Source: Anaerolineaceae bacterium oral taxon 439
GTDB taxonomy: Bacteria > Chloroflexota > Anaerolineae > Anaerolineales > Anaerolineaceae
Assembly: GCA_001717545.1 (NCBI GenBank)
Contig: CP017039.1
Coordinates: forward strand, 930,001 to 994,000
Direction of reading: 5' to 3'
DNA length: 64,000 nt
Within the stretch, counting starts at the first letter, position 1, and each line of letters begins with the position of its first letter. The translations under genes and the position numbers were made by a program. The notes beneath the pieces are model-generated. The model ran no database searches. It saw only the letters and a program-made list of their open reading frames with translations, and was not told the origin of the DNA. This document shows, piece after piece, positions 33,050 to 40,996 of this stretch.

Positions 33050-33352
33050 CTACAGCTGGAATTCGTTCCGCGCGGGGACGAGCTTATCCTCGAAGTCGAG
33101 AACGTACTCCTGAAGCTTTTCCAGGAGATCATGCCATTCTCTGGAATTCATCCGCTCTTCGGCTTCGGCCTCTCCGGGCAGGAGCGCCGTGACCATAACC
33201 TGCGGCCTGTCGCCGTAGACGGTCGCCCAGGCGTCGTTCAGCTCGAATCCCAGCCGGTTCATATTCGGGACGAATTTCCGAACCAGAAAATCGAAATATT
33301 CCTGCTCATGGTTCGGGAGGATATTCCAGGTCATGATCAGCTTCAGTTTCAT
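33050..33352 (-). CDS. Small conserved hypothetical protein, dimeric alpha/beta-barrel-like
   Basis: A 100-residue soluble protein with no motif I can assign. The order KLIMTWNILPNHEQEYFDFLV (strand-helix), GFELNDAWATVYGDRPQVMV (two strands) and EEWHDLLEKL-like helix near the end suggests the ferredoxin-like dimeric barrel of NIPSNAP/ABM-type proteins. It lies 3 bp from the upstream MBL protein stop and 3 bp before mutY, so the three are co-transcribed. Function unknown. Confidence 0.6.
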   Translation of the reverse strand: MKLKLIMTWNILPNHEQEYFDFLVRKFVPNMNRLGFELNDAWATVYGDRPQVMVTALLPGEAEAEERMNSREWHDLLEKLQEYVLDFEDKLVPARNEFQL

Positions 33353-33355
33353 CTT

Positions 33356-34060
33356 CTAAGCTCCCGCGGCGTTTTCATTCGCGTCCGGATCGTCCGATTC
33401 ATCGTCGTTCGCTGAAGAAAGCGGATGATTCAGGATAATGACCCTGGTTTCCTCGGGGAGGTTGGCGGGGTTCGTCGCTTTGAAGCTGTTCATGACGTCT
33501 TCCGTCTGCGAAATCCCCATTTCTTTCAGGAATTTTCCGAGCGGATCGAGCTCCAGTTTGCAGAGCGGATCGCTGTACGCCATGGGGATAACGATATTGG
33601 GTTTGATCATGCTGACCAGCTCGACGGCCTGCTGCGCGTTGAGCGATCCGTTCCCGCCGATCGGAACGAGCATGATATGCGCCGTTCCGAAGGATTCGAT
33701 TTCCGACATGGTCGGGAGATAATCCAGCTTGCCGAGATGGGCGACGAAAACCCCGTTCATCTCGATCACGAAAACGGTGTTCCCATGCTGCTGACGGGCG
33801 TGATCCTGATACCCGTCGATAAAAATCTGATTGACTTCATATTCGCCGGGGCCGGTGATGACGAACGGGTCGGCTTTCGCGCCGCGGACCGCCGCGATAT
33901 GACGGTGATTCGGCGAATTGGCGGACGAGGTAATGATATCCGCTTTGAGTTTCAGCGGCTCGAACCCCGTGACCGCCGCGTCATACGGGTCGCAGACGAC
34001 CGTTCCCATTCCTCTTTCCGTGATCCGAAAGCAAGAATGCCCATACCAGGTAATTTCCAT
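33356..34060 (-). CDS. MBL-fold (UPF0173-like) protein with altered metal motif
   Basis: A 234-residue beta-lactamase-fold protein. ITWYGHSCFRI at the start and GPGEYEVNQIFIDGY are typical of the L-ascorbate-6-phosphate-lactonase/UPF0173 group. At the place of the usual HxHxDH, after KADIITSS, the sequence is ANSPNHRHI, so the normal zinc ligands are mostly lost, and the later IVIPMAYSDP has no histidine either. It is probably not a standard hydrolase. Start at ATG 34058-34060, with GGGAGG 4 nt upstream. A TATAAT (minus, 34099-34104) lies upstream. Confidence 0.7.
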   Translation of the reverse strand: MEITWYGHSCFRITERGMGTVVCDPYDAAVTGFEPLKLKADIITSSANSPNHRHIAAVRGAKADPFVITGPGEYEVNQIFIDGYQDHARQQHGNTVFVIEMNGVFVAHLGKLDYLPTMSEIESFGTAHIMLVPIGGNGSLNAQQAVELVSMIKPNIVIPMAYSDPLCKLELDPLGKFLKEMGISQTEDVMNSFKATNPANLPEETRVIILNHPLSSANDDESDDPDANENAAGA

Positions 34061-34119
34061 CCATCCTCCCAAAAAGCTTCCATCGTAAGGCTTCTGAAAT
34101 TATACACGACGGAGCGCGG

Positions 34120-34148
34120 AAAAAAAGACCCGCTCGGAAGAACGGGTC
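34120..34148 (-). terminator. Rho-independent terminator of the rpsU-infA transcript
   Basis: On the minus strand GACCCG and CGGGTC (34143-34148 and 34127-34132) pair around a 10-nt loop and are followed by seven T residues. It starts 28 bp after the infA stop. Confidence 0.75.
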
Positions 34149-34175
34149 GAAGCGGCAAATCGGCAGGAAGGCGGC

Positions 34176-34424
34176 CTATTCGCTCGGCGTCGGTTCGCTT
34201 TGTTTACGCTGACGGAAGACGATCCGACCGCGGGTTAAATCGTACGGCGACATTTCGACGCGGACCTGATCTCCGAGGAGGATACGAATGTAAAACTTGC
34301 GCATTCGGCCGGACAGGTAAGCCAATACTTCATGTCCATTCTCCAGACGGACGCGGAACTGCGTTCCGGGCAGCGCTTCGATTATTGTACCGTCAACGGT
34401 AATCTTGTCTTCTTCTTTCGCCAT
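34176..34424 (-). CDS. infA: Translation initiation factor IF-1
   Basis: An 82-residue S1/OB-fold protein that binds the ribosomal A site during initiation. IF-1 hallmarks are [34 protein letters not shown] split over strands 1-4, then [30 protein letters not shown]. The C-terminal tail ([11 protein letters not shown]) is slightly longer than in the E. coli protein. AGGAAGG lies before the ATG. It follows rpsU on the same transcript, rather than sitting in the spc ribosomal-protein operon where infA usually is; a second infA elsewhere in the genome cannot be excluded. Confidence 0.95.
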   Translation of the reverse strand: MAKEEDKITVDGTIIEALPGTQFRVRLENGHEVLAYLSGRMRKFYIRILLGDQVRVEMSPYDLTRGRIVFRQRKQSEPTPSE

Positions 34425-34465
34425 AACCTTCCTGTTTCCTGTTGATTCCTTCGCCCAGCTTTGGA

Positions 34466-34663
34466 TTATTCCTTACCGGGGGCGGAGCGGCGCTTGAGGC
34501 GTCGCAGCGTTTTACTGCGTTCGACGCGGTTCGTTTCGCTCTTGGAAACGTACCATCGCTTGCGGCGCACGGTGCTCAAAATGCCGCTTTTGACGACCTT
34601 CTTGCGGAAACGTTTCAGCAATTGATCCTGCGATTCATTCTGTCGTAAAACTACGCTTGTCAT
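34466..34663 (-). CDS. rpsU: Small ribosomal subunit protein bS21
   Basis: A 65-residue, very basic protein of the 30S platform near the anti-Shine-Dalgarno end of 16S r[43 protein letters not shown] and RRLKR are typical of bS21. GGAGGTG lies 7 nt before the ATG. A hairpin in the leader overlaps that site and a consensus promoter lies 68 bp upstream. Start of a two-gene operon with infA. Confidence 0.92.
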   Translation of the reverse strand: MTSVVLRQNESQDQLLKRFRKKVVKSGILSTVRRKRWYVSKSETNRVERSKTLRRLKRRSAPGKE

Positions 34664-34675
34664 CTGTTCTCACCT

Positions 34676-34702
34676 CCCCTCACGTTCGGGATGAAGCTGA
34701 GG
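34676..34702 (-). promoter_or_regulatory. Leader hairpin overlapping the rpsU ribosome binding site
   Basis: In the minus-strand mRNA CCCTCA and TGAGGG pair around a 15-nt loop. The 3' arm runs directly into GGAGGTG, the rpsU ribosome binding site. This is a typical place for translational feedback by a ribosomal protein, but no such control of bS21 is shown here. Confidence 0.4.
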
Positions 34703-34730
34703 GACGGTCTTTCCGCACCCTGAGTATAAG

Positions 34731-34759
34731 ATTATACGCGGAAGAGCAGGATCCGTCAA
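34731..34759 (-). promoter_or_regulatory. Sigma-70-type promoter of rpsU-infA
   Basis: On the minus strand TTGACG (34754-34759) and TATAAT (34731-34736) are separated by exactly 17 bp. This is the closest match to consensus I found, as expected for a ribosomal gene. Confidence 0.75.
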
Positions 34760-34771
34760 ATTCGCGCGGGA

Positions 34772-35311
34772 CTAATAAACGTATATCTGCACGGTCAGGA
34801 TGGTCCCGAACGACAGGTTATTATCCGAGAAGATTTTCCAATTCCCCTCGTACATTCCCGCTTCCTCCGGCGCGGTGAGGTCGAGCGCGAGGACGACGTT
34901 TTCGCCCGAATTCGCGTTCGGAAACGGCAGGCTCGCGGGAGAGCCGAAATTTTCGCCCGAAATAAATCGCAGCTTATATTCCGGGTTCCATTTACAGCCG
35001 CTGTTATTGCGGATCTCCCATTTCTTCGTGAACGCTGTTCCGGGGGTCAGGACGGTTCCGTCGGGAATCGTCAGGTCCCGAACGAAGTAGAAGCTGTCGG
35101 CGCAGTGGACCGGGGTTCCGGTTGGGGTGAGCGTTGAAGCGTCGCGCGTCGGGAGCGGCGCGGTCGGGACCGGCGTTTCCGTTTTGGCGGGCGTTGGCTC
35201 GATCTTCAAGAGCGCCTCCAGCCGGGCGCAGCCGGCGGCGGACGCGGCGACGGTCAGAAGGATCAGGCTGATAACAGCCTGGGCGAATCGGCGGGAGGAC
35301 ATGGATTTCAT
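34772..35311 (-). CDS. Lipoprotein with NBR1-like Ig domain
   Basis: A 179-residue exported lipoprotein. A signal sequence ends in a lipobox, SAAGC with the lipidated cysteine at 28. A Pro/Thr-rich linker (TPAKTETPVPTAPLPT) follows, then one domain of about 105 residues: IPDGTVLTPGTAFTKKWEIR, NNSGCKWNPEYKLRFISG and APEEAGMYEGNWKI, the pattern of the Ig-like domain of NBR1, with its W and NxG/C-x-W positions. Such domains on lipoproteins are frequent in Chloroflexota. Two mature cysteines may form a disulfide. Function is unknown; a surface-binding role is likely. Confidence 0.8.
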   Translation of the reverse strand: MKSMSSRRFAQAVISLILLTVAASAAGCARLEALLKIEPTPAKTETPVPTAPLPTRDASTLTPTGTPVHCADSFYFVRDLTIPDGTVLTPGTAFTKKWEIRNNSGCKWNPEYKLRFISGENFGSPASLPFPNANSGENVVLALDLTAPEEAGMYEGNWKIFSDNNLSFGTILTVQIYVY

Positions 35312-35357
35312 CTTTCTTCTTTCAAAAATAAAAATAAAGAGCGCGGATTCGTACCGC

Positions 35358-36137
35358 CTAATTCCAGACCACCTTGCGCAGCGCGGCGAGTTCCTCCCGC
35401 GCCGTCAGGTCCAGGTGAAGCGGGGTGACGGAGATATTTCCGCGCGCGATCTCGCCGCAGTCGGTCCCGGGATGGGTATCGCCTTCGGGTTTATCTCCGC
35501 CGAACCAGTAATAAGGCCGTCCGAACGGGTCGACCCGGCGGATCAGTTCGTCACGGTAGACGCGTTCGCCCTGGACCGTGATAACGAATTCGGATTGTCC
35601 TCTTTTCAGCGTTTCCGGATCAGGGAAGTTGAAATTCAAAATCGTGAACGGCGGGAGCGCGATCCCTGAAAACGTCCGGATCGCGCGGCGAAGGTACGGC
35701 TTGACGATATCGCGGTTTTCGGCGTAACTCCCGGGTTCGTCGAGCGAAAACGCGGCGGCGCGCATCCCCCAGATCGTCGCTTCGAGCGCGGCGGTGACCG
35801 TTCCGGAGTAAGTAATATCGCGGCTGACGTTATTCGTCGGATTGACGCCTGAGAAGACGACGTCGATTTTCTTATTCAGGAAGCCGAGCCCTGCGAGCGC
35901 GCTGCAGTCGGACGGGCTATGGTCGCAGGCGTAAGCGGGCGCTCTGCCGACGGGCGCGGCCGGGTCGACACGCATGGAGCGGCCGAGGGCTTTCTGATGA
36001 CCCGTGGCGGACCAGTTCCGGTCCGGCGCGATAACGGTTACATTTCCGAATTCGGAAGCGGTTTCGGCGAGGAGCGCGATCCAGGGCGCCGTGATCCCGT
36101 CGTCATTGGTAACGACAATTTCGAGCGGGGTTTTCAT
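35358..36137 (-). CDS. surE: 5'/3'-nucleotidase SurE
   Basis: A 259-residue metal-dependent nucleoside monophosphate phosphatase. VVTNDDGITAPWI carries the two metal-binding aspartates, APDRNWSATGHQKAL the conserved serine, DCSALAGLGFL follows, and SGVNPTNNVSRDITYSGTVTAA (in parts) is the active-site Asn loop. Length is normal. It is translationally coupled to the DMT exporter upstream (4-bp overlap) and has AAAGGAA before the ATG. Confidence 0.93.
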   Translation of the reverse strand: MKTPLEIVVTNDDGITAPWIALLAETASEFGNVTVIAPDRNWSATGHQKALGRSMRVDPAAPVGRAPAYACDHSPSDCSALAGLGFLNKKIDVVFSGVNPTNNVSRDITYSGTVTAALEATIWGMRAAAFSLDEPGSYAENRDIVKPYLRRAIRTFSGIALPPFTILNFNFPDPETLKRGQSEFVITVQGERVYRDELIRRVDPFGRPYYWFGGDKPEGDTHPGTDCGEIARGNISVTPLHLDLTAREELAALRKVVWN

Positions 36138-37063
36138 AAAGAATTCCTTTCTGTATCATGCGGACGGCCGGGGTCGTCGATCTCCGCCCGTGACGTCAGC
36201 CAGGCGGCGATAAAAATCAGCGCGCCGCCGACGAATTGAATCGGGAGAGGACGCTCGGACAGGAGGATCATCCCGAAGAGCATCGCGAATACGGATTCCA
36301 GTCCGAGAATATTGGCGGCGTGCGCCGGGTTCGCGTTTCGCATGCCGATCGCCTGAAGCGTGTATCCGCCGCCGGCGACGATCAGTCCGGCGTAGAGGAC
36401 GATCGGCAGGCTTTCGAGTACCGGACGGAGGTCGCCCCGATCGGCGACTCCCCAGACCGTGAGGTTCATCACGGCGCAGACGAAAAACTGGCTTGCAGAA
36501 AAAACGAGCGGATCGATTTCATGGATGACGAGCTTAATCGTTAATATCTGGACCGCCCAGAGGACCGCGCCGAGGAAAACGATAACGTCGCCGGGGGTTA
36601 TCCGGGCGAGCCCCAGTCCGGCGGTCGTGAGCAGGTATAACCCGATCGCGGCCAGCGCGGCGGCGAGGAGCGCGTTCGCCGTCAGCTTCGTTTTTAAAAA
36701 GAGCGCCGACAGGAACGGGACGAGGACGACGTAGAGCGTGGTGATAAAACCGGTGTTGCCGACGGTCGTCAGCGCGATCCCAGCCTGCTGAAGCGTGGCC
36801 CCGCCGAAGAGCAGGACGCCGTTGACGAGGATCCCGAAGATTTCTGTCTTTCGCCTGGGGAAGCGGAAGCGCGCTAACGCGAAGATAAAAAGCGACGCGG
36901 CCAGGTACCTCCAGCCGTTAAACGCGTAGGGCGACATGCGTTCAGCGGCGATTTTTTGCGGTATGAAGCCCGTTCCCCAGATCAAAGCGGCAAGCAACAG
37001 GATCAGCGACGCAGCGGTGCGCTTTCTTAGGACGGGTGGCTGGGAATCAGGACACGGTTTCAT
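36134..37063 (-). CDS. EamA/DMT-family transporter
   Basis: A 309-residue inner-membrane protein with ten hydrophobic helices in two EamA repeats. LILLLAALIWGTGFIPQK begins the first repeat, and GDVIVFLGAVLWAVQILTIK the second; GLESVFAMLFGMILLSERP is the conserved end of the second. These proteins usually export metabolites or amino acids. I use ATG 37063 since the open frame before it is basic and non-membrane. The ribosome binding site is weak. Substrate unknown. Confidence 0.85.
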   Translation of the reverse strand: MKPCPDSQPPVLRKRTAASLILLLAALIWGTGFIPQKIAAERMSPYAFNGWRYLAASLFIFALARFRFPRRKTEIFGILVNGVLLFGGATLQQAGIALTTVGNTGFITTLYVVLVPFLSALFLKTKLTANALLAAALAAIGLYLLTTAGLGLARITPGDVIVFLGAVLWAVQILTIKLVIHEIDPLVFSASQFFVCAVMNLTVWGVADRGDLRPVLESLPIVLYAGLIVAGGGYTLQAIGMRNANPAHAANILGLESVFAMLFGMILLSERPLPIQFVGGALIFIAAWLTSRAEIDDPGRPHDTERNSL

Positions 37064-37134
37064 TCGGATTTTATGGGTCAGGTTTTCATGCTGCCCCGGC
37101 GGACGAAACGCCGTCGGGCCCGGAATTCGTTTCG

Positions 37135-37893
37135 TCAGAGTGTTTTCATCTTTTTGACGTTGGCGCGGTGAACCGACCGTTCGGCCGCGGGCTGTTTCGT
37201 CATTGAGATCGTTTTTCCTTCGATCAGCGCGCTCAGGTAATCGGCGGTCTCGGTCAATCTCTCCGCTCCGCCGACGTCGCCATGCCCGGGAACGACGAGC
37301 CGGACGCGCGGATCCGACGCCCAGTTCCGCAGCGCCGCGATCCAATCGGGAACGAGGCGCGGGTTGGTAATTTCCGGGACGGTTTCAACGGCGTCGCCGA
37401 CGAGGAGCGCCCCAATCTCCGGGCAGAAGGCAAAAATCGAATCGATCGTATGGCTCGGGCAGGGGATCAGATCGAGCGTTTTCCCGCCCAGGTCGAGCGA
37501 GACCGGCTGGTCGAAGATGACGTCGGGCGGTTCAAGCGTGACGTCGGCGAAAAAATCGCCGTAGCGTTTCTGATACCGTCGGAGAAGCGAAGGGAGTTCG
37601 TTCGCGAAACGGTCGGTCGCGGCCTGATGCGCCATGATTGCGTCGAACGGAAACGCGCCCGTCCCCCAGCAGTGATCCCAGTCGGCATGAGAATAGACCG
37701 CGATGACGCGATGATCCAGCGGGATCAGCTCGTCGATAAAGCGGAGATCGTCCGGTTTTGAAAGCGTGTCCCAGACGACGGTCGTTTTTTCGCCCTTCAG
37801 GATCGCGCCGTTGACGAGCCAGTCCTGGTTGGGAAGGAAGCGCGCCTGCGTCAGGATCAGGTCATCGCTGAGGTACTGATAATTCTGCTGCAT
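37135..37893 (-). CDS. MBL-fold metallohydrolase
   Basis: A 252-residue metallo-beta-lactamase-fold hydrolase. The zinc site is VYSHADWDHCWG (HxDxDH), with IPCPSHTIDSI, LLVGDAVETVP and LVVPGHGDVGG supplying the other ligands. The fold resembles glyoxalase II or quorum-quenching lactonases, but the substrate cannot be told. ATG 37891-37893 is preferred: a TATAAT lies 10 nt before it and no ribosome binding site is seen, so the mRNA may be almost leaderless. A longer frame up to 37956 crosses that promoter. The gene diverges from the GNAT gene. Confidence 0.82.
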   Translation of the reverse strand: MQQNYQYLSDDLILTQARFLPNQDWLVNGAILKGEKTTVVWDTLSKPDDLRFIDELIPLDHRVIAVYSHADWDHCWGTGAFPFDAIMAHQAATDRFANELPSLLRRYQKRYGDFFADVTLEPPDVIFDQPVSLDLGGKTLDLIPCPSHTIDSIFAFCPEIGALLVGDAVETVPEITNPRLVPDWIAALRNWASDPRVRLVVPGHGDVGGAERLTETADYLSALIEGKTISMTKQPAAERSVHRANVKKMKTL

Positions 37894-37903
37894 AAGTTTC
37901 AAA

Positions 37904-37909
37904 ATTATA
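37904..37909 (-). promoter_or_regulatory. -10 element (TATAAT) of the MBL gene, near-leaderless layout
   Basis: TATAAT on the minus strand ends 10 nt before the ATG at 37893. No convincing -35 hexamer was found at 16-18 bp (AAGACA stands at 19 bp). Confidence 0.45.
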
Positions 37910-37984
37910 AGCGGAAAGCATGGGCTTCTGTCTTGATTTCGGTGTGTTTTATGCATCGGCGGTCCTCATCGCGACAAGAACGTT

Positions 37985-37990
37985 TATAAT
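37985..37990 (+). promoter_or_regulatory. -10 element (TATAAT) of the GNAT gene, leaderless layout
   Basis: TATAAT ends 7 nt before ATG 37998, so transcription would begin at or next to the start codon. No -35 match is evident. Confidence 0.45.
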
Positions 37991-37997
37991 TTTGGGG

Positions 37998-38480
37998 ATG
38001 GAAATCGATCAGGGCGGACGTATCAGGAATGTAAAGCTCATGGATCCGGGAATCAGCGATTATTGGGCGATCGCGCGCCTGGAAAAGGAGTCGTTCGGAG
38101 AGGACGCCTGGACGGCGCTGGACATGATCCCGGTTCTGCTGAATGGGGATATTTTCCGTTGCAAGGCGGTCTCCGAAAGCGACGGACGGTTGATCGCGTT
38201 CGCGGCGGCGGAGTTCAATCGCAGCGCGAAAAGCGCTTTCCTTCTGACGATCGCGGTCGCGGCGGAAGCGCGCCGGCGCGGGCTCGGGTCGCTGATGCTG
38301 CGGGGGTGTGAACGCGCCTGCTCCGAACGGTTCGCGGGAGGGCGGATGAAATTAACCGTTTCGACGGTTAATAATGCCGCGATCGCGCTTTATCGGAAAC
38401 ATGGCTACCGGCGGGTCGGCGAGCTTTCGAATTATTACGGCGAAGGCCGGGACGCATATTTAATGGAAAGAAGTTTATGA
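37998..38480 (+). CDS. GNAT-family N-acetyltransferase, RimI-like
   Basis: A 160-residue acetyltransferase. The acetyl-CoA-binding loop is AAEARRRGLGSLMLRGCE (Q/RxxGxG/A type), preceded by the strand SAFLLTIAV and followed by TVSTVNNAAIALYRKHGYRRVG, the standard GNAT end with the Tyr general acid. It resembles RimI and other protein N-terminal acetyltransferases. ATG 37998 follows the -10 closely; ATG 38040 is a second option. Its stop overlaps the next start (ATGA). Confidence 0.85.
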   Translation: MEIDQGGRIRNVKLMDPGISDYWAIARLEKESFGEDAWTALDMIPVLLNGDIFRCKAVSESDGRLIAFAAAEFNRSAKSAFLLTIAVAAEARRRGLGSLMLRGCERACSERFAGGRMKLTVSTVNNAAIALYRKHGYRRVGELSNYYGEGRDAYLMERSL

Positions 38481-40828
38481 ATGAGTTGACGCGGAAACGG
38501 CTGTTTCAAGGGGTTTTGATATTTTTTCTTCTGATCGGGGTCTTTTTTCGCTTTTATAACCTGAATTGGGATTCCGGCGCGCTGCTGCATCCGGACGAAT
38601 ACGGCTTTGCGAATACGCTGACGCGGCTTTCGTTCCCGTCGAGTCTCGGCGATTATTTTAATACTCGTCTCTCGCCGCTCAGTCCATATAATAAGTATGA
38701 CGAAGCCGGGGTCAGGACCGCGGACGGGCCGGATAACCGGATGCGCTGGGGCCAGCTTCCGATTACGCTGATCCGGCTGACGGCGGAGATTTTCCGGACG
38801 ACGGGCTATTCCGAAGCGCGGATGACCGGGCGCGTCCTGTCGGCGCTGGCGGACGTTGGGTCGCTGCTGCTGCTCGTTGCGATCGGGATTCGTCTCTTCC
38901 GGGACCGGACGGTCGCGCTGCTGGCGGCGGCGCTGAGCGCTTTGGCGGTGATGCAGATTCAGCAGTCGCATTTCGCGACCTCGGATAATTTCGCGGTCCT
39001 GTTCGTCATGCTGACGATATTCGCCGGAGCCCGGATCGCGTCCGAGCCTTCGCTTGAACGCGGCGCTGAAACGGGCGTGTATCGCGTTCCGGCGGGTGCG
39101 TTCCGGCGCTTTATCCTGTTCGGGATTTTTCTGGGAATGGCGACCGCCTGCAAGATTAATCAGGTCGTCGCCGCGATCGTGATTCTTCCGGCGGCGTTCT
39201 TATCGATCGCCGATGTCAGGCTCTCGCGCCGCGGCGATTTCCGCGAAGTTTTCGGGAGGGTTTTCGGGTTATGCTGTCTGGCGGCGATTTGCGCGCTGAT
39301 TTCCTTCCGGATTTTTCAGCCGATGAGTTTCCGCGCGGCGAGCGGCGATACGTCGTTTTTTACCTGGCGTCCGAATCCGGATTGGCTGGACTCAATGGCT
39401 GTGTCGGCGATCGAGTCGAGCGGTCTGGGCGGCGGGCCTCCCGCGGAGCAATGGGCCCACCGGCTCCCGATCATCTTCCCGCTGGTGAACATGATCGGGT
39501 ATGGGATGGGGCTTCCGCTGGGGTTGACGGCGTGGGCGTTGATGGGATGGGCTTTCGTCCGGATCGTGCGGATGAAGGAGGACTGGCGCGCGCTGCTGAT
39601 CCCGTTTGGCTGGGCGTTCGTTTTCTTCGTCTTCATGGGGACGCGTTTTGTCAAGAGTATCCGCTACATGCTGCCGGTGTATCCGATGCTCTGCCTGATC
39701 GCCGCGTGGGGTTTGATCCGGATGACGCGGTCGGCGCGGAAGGACGCGCGGATCGCAGGCTGGATCTGGCTGTCGCTGGCGCTCGTGGGAACGGGGACGT
39801 GGGCGGCGATGTTCGCCGCGGCGATTTATGCGCAACCGCATTCGCGGGTCGAGGCGGTTCGCTGGATGTACCGCGAGATTCCGGCCGCGATTCAGTTTGA
39901 AAGCGGCGGCGCGGACGGCGAAATCACGGCGGAAACGAAGATTGTCCGGGTCTTCGCGGCGGATTCCGTCGAAATTTCGCCGGATAACGGGCATGATATC
40001 GGGTTCAGCGTCGAGGAAGCGGCGCTGGTCGGGAGGCTCCGCTTCGCAAAGGCCGAAATTCCCGCCGGGACGCGTTCCCGTATCGGCGTCCGCGTTTTAG
40101 ATGGAAGCGGCGCGACGCTCATGGAGGAGATGGCAGCGCTGACAGGAACCGGCGCGCCGGTTGAAATTCTTTTTCCGCTGACCGACGCGCTCCCGCTTTC
40201 GCCGGGCTTCTATACGCTTCGCCTTTCGGCGGACACGACGGTCCGGCTTCGGCGGAACGTGATCGCGAACGAGAGCTGGGACGAGGGGCTTCCGTTCCGG
40301 CTCGACGGATTCGATCCGTTTGGCCAGCTGTATACCGGGATTACGAATGAGATTCGCTGGAGCGATTCGGAAAGCAAGAAGGAGATGCTCCTTGACGTAT
40401 TGAAACGCGCCGATTATCTCGTTCTTCCGAGCCAGAGATCGATCTGGTCGGCGGTTCGGATCCCGAAGACGTATCCGATGACGCTTCGCTACTATGAGGC
40501 GCTTTTCGACGGTTCGCTTGGTTTTACGAAAGCCGCTTCGTTTTCGCGCCCGTTCCGGTTGGGGGACGTTTATATTTCGGATCTCGTCGGAGAGATCAGG
40601 ATCGGCGCCGCGCCGGAACTTCCGATTTATAACCTGCGCCTTCTGGCGGCGGAGGAGGCGTTCAGCGTCTACGACCATCCGCCCGTTTGGATTTTCAGGA
40701 AGACGGACGCTTTTTCGATCGAGAAGGCGACGGAAATTCTGGATTCGGTCGATTTGTCCGCTGTTAAAGTTCAGGGTCCGCGCGAGGCGGAATGGGACGA
40801 CGGGTACGCCGCGCCGGCGCTCTTTTAG
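38477..40828 (+). CDS. GT-C membrane glycosyltransferase, GT39/ArnT-like
   Basis: A 783-residue protein: about 10-12 TM helices in the first 430 residues and a large soluble C-terminal part. The first extracytoplasmic loop has LLHPDEYGFANTL (D40-E41), the acidic pair that GT-C enzymes such as PMT/ArnT use to bind metal or donor. MQIQQSHFATSDNFAVLF and MGTRFVKSIRYMLPVYPMLCL are typical of family 39 proteins. The soluble part contains a beta-rich region (about 470-600). It probably transfers a sugar from polyprenyl phosphate to an extracytoplasmic protein or glycan; the target is unknown. Confidence 0.82.
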   Translation: MNELTRKRLFQGVLIFFLLIGVFFRFYNLNWDSGALLHPDEYGFANTLTRLSFPSSLGDYFNTRLSPLSPYNKYDEAGVRTADGPDNRMRWGQLPITLIRLTAEIFRTTGYSEARMTGRVLSALADVGSLLLLVAIGIRLFRDRTVALLAAALSALAVMQIQQSHFATSDNFAVLFVMLTIFAGARIASEPSLERGAETGVYRVPAGAFRRFILFGIFLGMATACKINQVVAAIVILPAAFLSIADVRLSRRGDFREVFGRVFGLCCLAAICALISFRIFQPMSFRAASGDTSFFTWRPNPDWLDSMAVSAIESSGLGGGPPAEQWAHRLPIIFPLVNMIGYGMGLPLGLTAWALMGWAFVRIVRMKEDWRALLIPFGWAFVFFVFMGTRFVKSIRYMLPVYPMLCLIAAWGLIRMTRSARKDARIAGWIWLSLALVGTGTWAAMFAAAIYAQPHSRVEAVRWMYREIPAAIQFESGGADGEITAETKIVRVFAADSVEISPDNGHDIGFSVEEAALVGRLRFAKAEIPAGTRSRIGVRVLDGSGATLMEEMAALTGTGAPVEILFPLTDALPLSPGFYTLRLSADTTVRLRRNVIANESWDEGLPFRLDGFDPFGQLYTGITNEIRWSDSESKKEMLLDVLKRADYLVLPSQRSIWSAVRIPKTYPMTLRYYEALFDGSLGFTKAASFSRPFRLGDVYISDLVGEIRIGAAPELPIYNLRLLAAEEAFSVYDHPPVWIFRKTDAFSIEKATEILDSVDLSAVKVQGPREAEWDDGYAAPALF

Positions 40829-40852
40829 ATTCAGCGCTTCAGGGCGATAAAC

Positions 40853-40861
40853 TGTTATAAT
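40853..40861 (+). promoter_or_regulatory. Extended -10 element (TGT-TATAAT)
   Basis: TG, one base and TATAAT stand 25 bp after the GT39-like stop. It would give a 130-nt leader for the ABC operon that follows. Confidence 0.4.
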
Positions 40862-40956
40862 CGTCGGCGTCCGGTTCGTCTGCGTGGAATGGAGCTTCCG
40901 GCGGTCCGGCGGCGATAATCAACTTGTCCATGCGCGCGATTTTTTACCGGGCGGCA

Positions 40957-40965
40957 TGATAGAAT
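40957..40965 (+). promoter_or_regulatory. Extended -10 element (TGA-TAGAAT) before the ABC operon
   Basis: TG (40957-40958), one base and TAGAAT (40960-40965) lie 31 bp before the GTG start. The layout matches the extended -10 before the glycan operon at 6076-6084. Confidence 0.45.
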
Positions 40966-40996
40966 TCGAAAGATTAAACCTTTTATCGGAGCTGTT

